Of a stretch of 11,832 bases of DNA, positions 1-5,573 are shown piece by piece (positions within the stretch are counted from its first letter, which is position 1; each line of letters starts with the position of its first letter). This DNA is from CAZVFX01 sp964626565. GTDB taxonomy: Bacteria > Myxococcota_A > UBA9042 > CAIXZC01. The stretch lies in contig CAZVFX010000176.1 of assembly GCA_964626565.1 (NCBI GenBank), forward strand, positions 1 to 11,832, read 5' to 3'. The notes beneath the pieces are model-generated. The model saw only the letters and a program-made list of their open reading frames with translations. It ran no database searches and was not told the DNA's origin. The position numbers and the translations under genes are program-made.

Positions 1-745
1 CAACCACCAGGTTGAGGTCAGTCGCCAGAACAACGATTCGACGGGGCTGTTCGCCGTCGTCGAAGTCGTACTCAAACTCAACCCATCGGTTGAGCTTCAG
101 ACCCTTGACGTCGATCCCTTCGGGCGGTGGCGCCCGATAGTACTCCTGCACCTCCTCGTTGAGTCGATCCAACGAGAAGTCTTTATCGTTAAAATACTCG
201 TCCCGCAGGCTGCGCCGGCGGTAGAAATAGTCGCCCGCCAGCGCAATCTCCGGCGAGCCGGAGGGGGCAACGAGAACGGTACACGGAACCGGAAAACCCG
301 GCAGCCAGCCGAAGAACCCCGTCGGCTCCTTCTTCATCTGCTCGACGCTGGCCCAGCCGATGCGAGCGGCCGCCATCTTGTCCACGTATCTTTGCAGCGT
401 GGACTCCAGATTGGACAGCCGGATGCGCACCGTCAGCGTACCTCCACCGCCATCCCGAGCAGGTGTTGGTGTAAAAACCACATCGTTGCGACCCTGGGCC
501 AAGGGTGAGACGTTGAGCATCGGCCGGGGCTCAATGGGCCCCTGGTCATCCCGGCTTCGCTTGGGGCAGATCATTTCCGAAAAGCAGCGCGCGGGCCGCT
601 TTGCTTCCAGCAACTGCCCGTCGAAATAGAACTCAACTTCGTAGAGATAGACAGCAGTTTCCCGGTCCTTCCCGATTTGGGGATTGTGCGCACACGAGAA
701 CGACAAGGTGATCAACACTATGGCCGGGATGAGTCGATTCATCAT
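1..745 (-). CDS. Probable lipoprotein of unknown function, 3' end beyond window
   Basis: The reverse strand is open from a double ATG (745 and 742) to the window edge, giving about 248 residues without a stop. An AAGGGG Shine-Dalgarno-like stretch lies just upstream. The N-terminus (MMNRLIPAIVLITLSFSCAH) is a short basic start, a hydrophobic core and a Cys at residue 18, so it is a likely lipoprotein signal. The lipobox is atypical, with Ser rather than Leu at -3. The mature part is mixed alpha/beta in character, with further Cys near residues 53 and 58, a Gly-rich turn (GGGG) near residue 100 and a Trp/Phe/Pro-rich stretch (TGFFGWLPGFP). I recognise no family. It is divergent from arsC with about 90 bases between starts, so the two may share a control region, but nothing in the protein suggests an arsenic role. 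Existence is well supported by the long open frame and signal sequence; function is unknown. Confidence 0.72.
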   Translation of the reverse strand, partial: MMNRLIPAIVLITLSFSCAHNPQIGKDRETAVYLYEVEFYFDGQLLEAKRPARCFSEMICPKRSRDDQGPIEPRPMLNVSPLAQGRNDVVFTPTPARDGGGGTLTVRIRLSNLESTLQRYVDKMAAARIGWASVEQMKKEPTGFFGWLPGFPVPCTVLVAPSGSPEIALAGDYFYRRRSLRDEYFNDKDFSLDRLNEEVQEYYRAPPPEGIDVKGLKLNRWVEFEYDFDDGEQPRRIVVLATDLNLVV

Positions 746-837
746 TGGGTATCCCCTTGTCTCTCGACGTTCAGATTACCATCTATCATCAGGGAGTGCT
801 ACGATGCACGGCCGGTACTGTTCTGGAGGAATTGCCA

Positions 838-1302
838 ATGAGCGACAAGCCAGTAGACACTGGGGTTGGCGCCTGGCGCGGGGATGCCGCCAGGTTGATG
901 GCCGCCAAACCGTCGGGAATCCTGTTCCTGTGCGTTGCCAACTCGGCGCGGAGCCAGATGGCGGAAGGGATCGCTCGGCACCTGGCCCCGAAGGGTGTCC
1001 GCGTGTTCTCGGCGGGATCGGCCCCATCCCGGGTGCACCCTCTGGCGGTGCAAGCCCTGGCGGAAATCGGCATCGATATTTCCGGCCAATACTCCAAAGG
1101 CATCGATGCGGTTCGGCCTGAAGAAGTCGATGCCGTGATCACTCTTTGCGCGGACGAAGTATGTCCGGTCTGGCTGGCTGACGCCATCCGCGTTCACTGG
1201 GGTCTGCCGGACCCTGCTGAAGTTCAAAGCGATGACGCGTTGGGAGGGTTCCGTTCGGTGCGGGACGAATTAATGACGCGACTACGTTGCCTGTTCCAAT
1301 AA
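838..1302 (+). CDS. arsC: Thioredoxin-coupled arsenate reductase ArsC (LMW phosphatase family)
   Basis: A 154-residue cytoplasmic enzyme predicted to reduce arsenate to arsenite. The phosphatase P-loop CVANSARS (C-x5-R, Cys32 to Arg38) is followed by AEG, as in ArsC and low-molecular-weight tyrosine phosphatases. The Cys pair Cys104/Cys109 in TLCADEVCP matches the resolving cysteines of the Staphylococcus aureus pI258-type enzyme, with four rather than six residues between them. HWGLPDPA (119-126) supplies the general-acid Asp. These features point to the thioredoxin-dependent class rather than the glutaredoxin class or a true phosphatase. The ATG at 838 is chosen because GGAGGA (825-830) sits seven bases upstream; an in-frame start at 745 would add about 30 residues with no family support. 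There is a roughly 25-residue N-terminal extension before the first strand. The gene stands alone here, with no adjacent arsR, and converges on the hydrolase gene 34 bases downstream. Confidence 0.93.
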   Translation: MSDKPVDTGVGAWRGDAARLMAAKPSGILFLCVANSARSQMAEGIARHLAPKGVRVFSAGSAPSRVHPLAVQALAEIGIDISGQYSKGIDAVRPEEVDAVITLCADEVCPVWLADAIRVHWGLPDPAEVQSDDALGGFRSVRDELMTRLRCLFQ

Positions 1303-1336
1303 CTCTGCCCACAGCTCACTGCTCAAAGCTCACCGC

Positions 1337-2986
1337 TTACCACGCCGCATGCTTGACGTGTTGGAGACAGGCGAGGTCCACCTCGTCAATATCACCCCCG
1401 GCCAGAAAGTACGATTCAATGATTCCGGCCCCGCAATCTGTGATCAATGCCGAGTGCGTCGCATAGGGCACCACCACGTGGGTTGACTGGGGGAGGGTCT
1501 CGGCTGCATGGTCGGCCAGCGACGCAAAGGTGTTAAGGTCATACTGCCCGGAAATGAGGAGCACCGGGTCCGGGTAGTAGACCGGTGCGCTGAGTTCGTC
1601 ATCCACGGGACGGGCCCACAAGTTGCAGGTGGCCGCGGTATCGAGGGGGTCGGAGCCCACCCACTCGCTCTGCGCTACCTTGGCCTCCAGGGTCGCCATG
1701 CCGCCCGACTGAGAAAACCACTCGGAACAGGTGACGAGCGCGAACATCGCGGGCGACACAGGGCTGTCATTCAACCCCGGCAAGGGGAGAAACAAGTGAG
1801 AAGGGTACGGTTCGGCAGCACCGTCCACACGGGCTCCCGGCTCCTTCACCGGGGCCCCGATGAGATAGGAGAGCACCTGATTCCATTTCTTGTTATCTCC
1901 CGAAACCGCGTCGTGGATCGCCCTCGGAACCATGTATCGGGTCTTGGCTGAGTAGAGAGCGCCGACAAGCGCGTCCACAAAAAGCTGCTCGTCTTCAAGG
2001 TAGAGCGCTCCGTTGATCATGATGGCGTGCGGATCTTCGGTCAGAAGGGCCCGCCGGGTCCACAGGTCCGCCACCAAATTGGGGCTGGCGGCCAGGCATT
2101 TCGGATCTGACTCGCACTCAGCAGATAGCCACTCGATGCCCTGGTCGGGGGCCTCCACCACCATGCCGAACAGATCGGTATCAGGGGGGGCGGCTCCGTC
2201 CAAGACGACCATGCCGGCATGCTCCGGGAACTGGCGCAGATACTCAAGCGCGACCCGGGTACCGTACGATCCTCCCCGCATGTTGAGCTCATCGTATCCC
2301 AGCGCCTGGCGGACGTAGTCCAGGTCTCTTGCCGCGTCCAGGGTCAGATGGTGAGCCAGCGACGCACCCGAATGTTCGTCGGCACAGGCCTCCCATTCAT
2401 ACTCGCTGTATGGGTAGCCGTTGGAGCATGAAAGGTAGCCGGACCCGCCCGTACCCCGCTGGTCCAGGTAAACCAGATCGAAGTGGTCGGCGAGTCCGCC
2501 CATGAGCATGGGCACAATGCCGCTCTGCTCCACCGCGGAGCCACCAGGGCCGCCCGCCAGAAAGAAAATAGCCTCCTCGGCATCGGGGGAATCGTGCCGG
2601 GCAAGACGAAGGCTCACTGTCCCGCCTTCTGGCTGGGCATGGTCGTAGGGCACGTCGATAAAGGTACACTTTACTTCCGGCCCCGGTGCGGGGTAGGAAC
2701 CGGAGAAATCGGACGTGTCGCATTTCGTCCAGGCAAGCTGAACCGGCTCGGGCAGATCCGGCTCAAAACCGCCGTCTTCCACCCACAGCGCGTCCTCGCT
2801 GCCCGCGTCCGGTTGTGGTGTAACATCTTCCCGGGGACGGGGTTGCGGCCGCGCAATGGGAACGTCCGGTTCCAACCGCGAAGCGTCCTCGCCGGGGCCC
2901 AGACTCATGAAGGGGGTGCTTTCTCCACCACACCCCCCGCCCGCAACCATCAACACTCCCAGCAACAACAGGAAAGCACGCCGCAT
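1337..2986 (-). CDS. Exported alpha/beta hydrolase, tripeptidyl-aminopeptidase-like
   Basis: A 549-residue protein with the layout of the TAP/proline-iminopeptidase branch of alpha/beta hydrolases, which often cleave N-terminal residues from peptides. It begins with a signal sequence (MRRAFLLLLGVLMVAGGGC) ending at Cys19, a possible lipidation site. A Pro/Asp/Glu-rich linker runs to about residue 85. The catalytic domain shows an oxyanion-type LAGGPGGSA, the DQRGTGGSG loop, the nucleophile elbow GGSYGTR (Ser240), an acid in SGQYDLNTF (Asp483) and a His in PYATHSALITD (His511). The C-terminal end corresponds to the TAP-like domain, with Cys residues that could form disulfides. A TTG six bases upstream is possible, but AGGAGG lies six bases before the ATG at 2986, so that start is preferred. 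The gene is convergent with arsC and divergent from the toxin-antitoxin pair. The natural substrate is unknown; peptidase is the best guess, esterase the alternative. Confidence 0.9.
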   Translation of the reverse strand: MRRAFLLLLGVLMVAGGGCGGESTPFMSLGPGEDASRLEPDVPIARPQPRPREDVTPQPDAGSEDALWVEDGGFEPDLPEPVQLAWTKCDTSDFSGSYPAPGPEVKCTFIDVPYDHAQPEGGTVSLRLARHDSPDAEEAIFFLAGGPGGSAVEQSGIVPMLMGGLADHFDLVYLDQRGTGGSGYLSCSNGYPYSEYEWEACADEHSGASLAHHLTLDAARDLDYVRQALGYDELNMRGGSYGTRVALEYLRQFPEHAGMVVLDGAAPPDTDLFGMVVEAPDQGIEWLSAECESDPKCLAASPNLVADLWTRRALLTEDPHAIMINGALYLEDEQLFVDALVGALYSAKTRYMVPRAIHDAVSGDNKKWNQVLSYLIGAPVKEPGARVDGAAEPYPSHLFLPLPGLNDSPVSPAMFALVTCSEWFSQSGGMATLEAKVAQSEWVGSDPLDTAATCNLWARPVDDELSAPVYYPDPVLLISGQYDLNTFASLADHAAETLPQSTHVVVPYATHSALITDCGAGIIESYFLAGGDIDEVDLACLQHVKHAAW

Positions 2987-3063
2987 TGTCAACCTCCTCC
3001 GGCCCGGTGGCCATCTGCGCTTACCCTCCTAAAGGCATTTCAACCGGGGCCCGGCAATTCTGG

Positions 3064-3092
3064 TTGACAGCCACCAACTGGTTTATTAAACT
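3064..3092 (+). promoter_or_regulatory. Predicted promoter of the toxin-antitoxin pair
   Basis: A perfect -35 hexamer TTGACA (3064-3069) is followed after 17 bases by TAAACT (3087-3092), which matches four of six -10 positions. It lies 24 bases before the antitoxin ATG at 3117. Spacing is ideal for a sigma-70 type promoter. The -10 element is inside the palindrome at 3075-3097, as expected if the antitoxin represses its own transcription. Confidence 0.6.
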
Positions 3093-3097
3093 AGTTG
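3075..3097. promoter_or_regulatory. Palindromic operator of the toxin-antitoxin pair
   Basis: The arms CAACTGGTTTA (3075-3085) and TAAACTAGTTG (3087-3097) flank a central T and are reverse complements at 10 of 11 positions. The site covers the spacer and -10 of the predicted promoter and ends 20 bases before the antitoxin start. Phd/YefM-type antitoxins, alone or with toxin, typically bind such palindromes to autoregulate, so this is the likely operator. The palindrome is direct observation; its binding partner is inference. Confidence 0.65.
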
Positions 3098-3116
3098 AGT
3101 AGATATGGAGGCAATC

Positions 3117-3371
3117 ATGACGGACCATGTTCACGCAATCGGTGCTTTCGAGGCGAAGACCCATCTGTCTGAGTTGTTGCGCCGGGCAGAACAGGGCGAG
3201 ACGTTCGTCATCCATCGCCGCGGCCAGCCGGTAGCCCGGCTTATACCGTATGTGGCAGACAAGGCTGATCTCGGTTTTCGAGAATTGGCTGCGAGCTTTC
3301 GCACCGTGCGAACGCAGGTTATCGGGCCGGTGGACATTCGCAGTCTCATCGAGGAAGGGAGGCGTTTCTGA
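3117..3371 (+). CDS. Type II antitoxin, Phd/YefM family
   Basis: An 84-residue protein of usual size for the family. The N-terminal half carries the Phd/YefM pattern: AIGAFEAKTHLSELLRRAEQGE (split here as a beta strand, then AKTHLSELL helix), followed by the hallmark FVIHRRGQPVARLIP (residues 30-44). This is the DNA-binding dimer domain. The C-terminal tail (residues 50-84, ending SLIEEGRRF) would be the toxin-wrapping segment. The ATG at 3117 is preferred over the one at 3105 because GGAGG (3107-3111) is correctly placed for it and would overlap the earlier start. The stop overlaps the toxin start by one base (TGATG), so the two are translationally coupled. Expected role: neutralise the PIN toxin downstream and repress the operon through the palindrome at 3075-3097. 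Confidence 0.9.
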   Translation: MTDHVHAIGAFEAKTHLSELLRRAEQGETFVIHRRGQPVARLIPYVADKADLGFRELAASFRTVRTQVIGPVDIRSLIEEGRRF

Positions 3372-3796
3372 TGGAGTGGGTATTGGACTGCTCGCTGGCT
3401 CTCTGCTGGGGACTTCCGGACGAACCGTCGGACGACGCCGAACGGTTCCTGGAGTCGTTGCCCCCGCAGACCCGCATGTGGGTGCCGGCGCTCTTCTGGT
3501 ACGAGGTGGCAAACGCGCTCAGCGCGGCCCAGCGGCGGGGCCGTATTTCGCCTGCACAGACCGCTCAACTCCTAGCCATGTACGGGGGCTTTCCCGTGAG
3601 CACAGACTCACCCGGTGGTGCAACCTCGCTTGCCAGTCTGCACGGTCTGGCCGGTGAGCACGGTCTCTCCGCGTATGACGCCGCTTACCTCGAGCTTGCC
3701 TTACGCAAGAAAGCCGGGCTGGCCACCGGCGACCGAGAGCTCGCAGCAGCAGCCGAAAAAGCGGGCGTACCTCTAGCGTTGCCTATATCAAGCTAG
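3371..3796 (+). CDS. vapC: PIN-domain ribonuclease toxin, VapC family
   Basis: A 141-residue PIN-domain protein, predicted to be a Mg2+-dependent endoribonuclease that cleaves cellular RNA (tRNA or rRNA in studied VapCs) when freed of antitoxin. The four acidic residues expected at the metal site are present: Asp6 in WVLDCSLAL, Glu45 in WYEVANAL, Asp103 in SAYDAAYLELA and Asp121 in LATGDREL. The length is normal and no key residue is missing, so it appears active. It starts on the last base of the antitoxin stop. Pairing a VapC-type toxin with a Phd/YefM-type antitoxin is common in type II modules. The last 14 bases overlap the 3' end of the oppositely oriented CPBP protease gene. The target RNA cannot be inferred. 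Confidence 0.92.
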   Translation: MEWVLDCSLALCWGLPDEPSDDAERFLESLPPQTRMWVPALFWYEVANALSAAQRRGRISPAQTAQLLAMYGGFPVSTDSPGGATSLASLHGLAGEHGLSAYDAAYLELALRKKAGLATGDRELAAAAEKAGVPLALPISS

Positions 3797-4592
3797 CAGG
3801 GTCCTCGGCCAATTCCGGCCGTCCTCGCCGGTACAGGTCCCACACGAGCAAGGCAGAGGTTGCCGCGAGGACCGCTGAAGTTGTCCACGCACCTTCGAAC
3901 AGTTGCACTCCGCCCTTCTTCGGCAGCGAAAGCACATCCACCCAGGTGCTGCACAGGGTGTTCCACAGCCAGTGGCAGGAGACTGCAGCCCACAGGCCGA
4001 AACGAAGATAGAGGACTGCCAGCAGCAAGCCGCCCAGTGAAACACCGATGACGTGGGCGAGGTCGATGGGGTGGCCGAACAGCCGCCCGACCAGGTGAAG
4101 CACGCCGAAGGGGACGCTGCCGCCGAAGAGGCCTGCCCAGTTTCCGAAATACTGGGCCAACAGGTGGACCACGCCGCCTCGGAAACCAACTTCCTCGACC
4201 AACGCGGGTGATGCGTTGCCCAGGAGCCTGGCGCCCAACAGATGGCTTGCCGCGGTCCAGTCAGCGCCCGTGCCTGCGAAGACGGAGTAGAGCAGGCCCG
4301 AAAGCCCACTAACCGCCAGGGCCGCGACCGCACCGTACAGGAACGAGCAACCGCAGCCGAACTTCATCGGTTCGGTACCCAGCCCCACGCTCATTTTCAG
4401 ATAGCCCCAAAGGAAACCCGCGGTGGCCAACCCTCCCGAAATCAGCATCAGGACGCCTTTGAGGTAAGGGTCCATCTCGACGGGCCGCAGGAACATCTCC
4501 TGCAATACGGACACGGCGACGACAAACACCACGCTCAAGGCAACCAGTCCCATACCTTTGAATGTGCCGGCCCTGCTTGTCTCAACGGACAT
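3783..4592 (-). CDS. CPBP-family intramembrane metalloprotease
   Basis: A 269-residue, highly hydrophobic protein with about eight predicted membrane segments, of the CPBP (CAAX protease and bacteriocin-processing, also called Abi) family. The family motifs are in order: EEVGFR (Glu133, Glu134, Arg138), FGVLH (Phe162 to His166), a His at residue 180 starting the next helix (HVIGVSLGGLLLAVLY) and the final HWLWN (His207 to Asn211). All predicted active-site residues are present. The start at 4592 is chosen because GGGAGGG lies just upstream; the reading frame stays open to about 5210 only through antisense of the next gene. A Cys-rich FGCGCSF at 78-84 is unusual. Family members do prenyl-protein processing, bacteriocin self-immunity or envelope functions; the substrate here is unknown. 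It converges on vapC with a 14-base overlap. Confidence 0.9.
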   Translation of the reverse strand: MSVETSRAGTFKGMGLVALSVVFVVAVSVLQEMFLRPVEMDPYLKGVLMLISGGLATAGFLWGYLKMSVGLGTEPMKFGCGCSFLYGAVAALAVSGLSGLLYSVFAGTGADWTAASHLLGARLLGNASPALVEEVGFRGGVVHLLAQYFGNWAGLFGGSVPFGVLHLVGRLFGHPIDLAHVIGVSLGGLLLAVLYLRFGLWAAVSCHWLWNTLCSTWVDVLSLPKKGGVQLFEGAWTTSAVLAATSALLVWDLYRRGRPELAEDPASLI

Positions 4593-4625
4593 TATTGAAC
4601 CCTCCCATGTGCGACGGCTGATTGA

Positions 4626-4654
4626 CCAATATCGCACCTGCACCGGGCGGTCAA
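4626..4654 (-). promoter_or_regulatory. Weak candidate promoter for the CPBP protease gene
   Basis: Reading the minus strand, TTGACC (4654-4649) is followed after 17 bases by TATTGG (4631-4626), which is only a half match to a -10. A second TTGACC on the plus strand (4622-4627) makes an inverted pair with the first, so the same bases could also be a spaced dyad for a regulator. Low confidence. Confidence 0.28.
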
Positions 4655-4668
4655 GTGCACAAAACAGC

Positions 4669-4697
4669 TTGGAAGGAGGCGAGACCCGCACTATGAT
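4669..4697 (+). promoter_or_regulatory. Predicted promoter for the lipoprotein gene at 4746
   Basis: TTGGAA (4669-4674) and TATGAT (4692-4697) are separated by 17 bases. The -10 matches five of six consensus positions. The predicted leader of about 40 bases contains GCCGGC-AAA-GCCGGC (4719-4733), a potential GC hairpin directly before the GAGGAG ribosome-binding site, which could temper translation. Prediction by eye only. Confidence 0.45.
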
Positions 4698-4745
4698 GAC
4701 GGCTGCATGGACAACAAGGCCGGCAAAGCCGGCGAGGAGAACGAT

Positions 4746-5567
4746 ATGAGAATCGTCACCACCCTGAGTATGCTGGTATTGCTGGCTGCGACGGTAAGCT
4801 GCAGTTCGAGTTCCGACAAGGCCGATGCGGCAGGTTCCGACATCACGCCGACCGAGGACGTGACTACTCCCGGTGAAGACACCGCGACGCTCCCCGACAC
4901 AGGCGCGGATGAAGGAACCCCGCCTGAAGACACCGTTACTCCGGAAGAAGACGTGGCCCAGCTCCCCGAGAACGTGGAAGAACAGGATATCCCGGGAGAC
5001 GGCGTGGTGTGGGAAGACCTCGTCGAACTGAGCAACATCCCCGACGACTGCGAAGACTACATCATGCTGTACGGCGACCCGGGCGAAGACGGGCACCTTG
5101 CGGCCGCGCGGTTCACGCCGCCCGAGTATCCGTTCCTGGTGGACTCCCTCGTCTACTACTTGGACCACGCAGACTACGACGACATCAACTGCAACTCCGG
5201 CCTTGCGCATTCAGTTGAGCTTTACGTAGGAACCGACCTCGCACCCGCGGCAGAGCCGGTAGTCGTCGAGTCCTTCGACATCGAGGAGAACAACGACGTC
5301 GAACTCATCGATGGGGAATATCGGGAGATAGACCTGACCCTGGAGACGCCCCTGGAGCTTGCCGAAGGCGAGCACATTTTTGTTGCGGTGAAGATGTCCC
5401 TAAGCGATCCCGACGGCCTATGCCTCTACATGTGCACTGCGGCCACGCTTCCCGACCGGGACTACTGGTCCAATGCAGCGGAGGCTCCCTACGACTGGAC
5501 CACCCTCGATTCAATGGAGATTCCCGGTAATCTGGAAATACAGGTGTACGGCACGGTCTCGGAGTAG
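4746..5567 (+). CDS. Lipoprotein with acidic linker and unrecognised beta-rich domain
   Basis: A 273-residue protein of unknown function. The N-terminus MRIVTTLSMLVLLAATVSCS is a lipoprotein-type signal with Cys19 as the probable acylated residue, followed by a Ser tract. Residues 20-90 form a low-complexity linker rich in Asp, Glu, Thr and Pro (repeats like TPxEDT), typical of surface lipoproteins that hold a domain off the membrane. The remaining 180 residues look globular, with alternating strands and Cys at IPDDCEDY, DINCNSG and GLCLYMC that could form disulfides. I do not recognise a family; calcium binding is possible given the acidity but no clear EF loop is visible. The ATG at 4746 is preferred over 4707 because it begins the signal peptide and follows GAGGAG. 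It ends six bases from the stop of the converging repeat protein. Confidence 0.85.
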   Translation: MRIVTTLSMLVLLAATVSCSSSSDKADAAGSDITPTEDVTTPGEDTATLPDTGADEGTPPEDTVTPEEDVAQLPENVEEQDIPGDGVVWEDLVELSNIPDDCEDYIMLYGDPGEDGHLAAARFTPPEYPFLVDSLVYYLDHADYDDINCNSGLAHSVELYVGTDLAPAAEPVVVESFDIEENNDVELIDGEYREIDLTLETPLELAEGEHIFVAVKMSLSDPDGLCLYMCTAATLPDRDYWSNAAEAPYDWTTLDSMEIPGNLEIQVYGTVSE

Positions 5568-5573
5568 CTGCGG

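Noticed and set aside
745..837. An upstream in-frame start for arsC
   Set aside because: The extra 31 residues show no family similarity, while GGAGGA is ideally placed for the ATG at 838.
1303..1336. Terminator between arsC and the hydrolase
   Set aside because: The 34 bases hold only short direct repeats (AGCTCAC), with no stem and no T run.
2763..3014. A small minus-strand frame starting at 3014 behind an AGGAGGG sequence
   Set aside because: It runs out of frame over the signal peptide and linker of the hydrolase, with an Arg/Gly-rich composition typical of a GC-rich shadow frame. A leader peptide is possible but unsupported.
4593..5210. A 5' extension of the CPBP protease frame to 475 codons
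   Set aside because: The extension is antisense to the lipoprotein gene at 4746, and a good ribosome-binding site with a membrane-type N-terminus marks the start at 4592.
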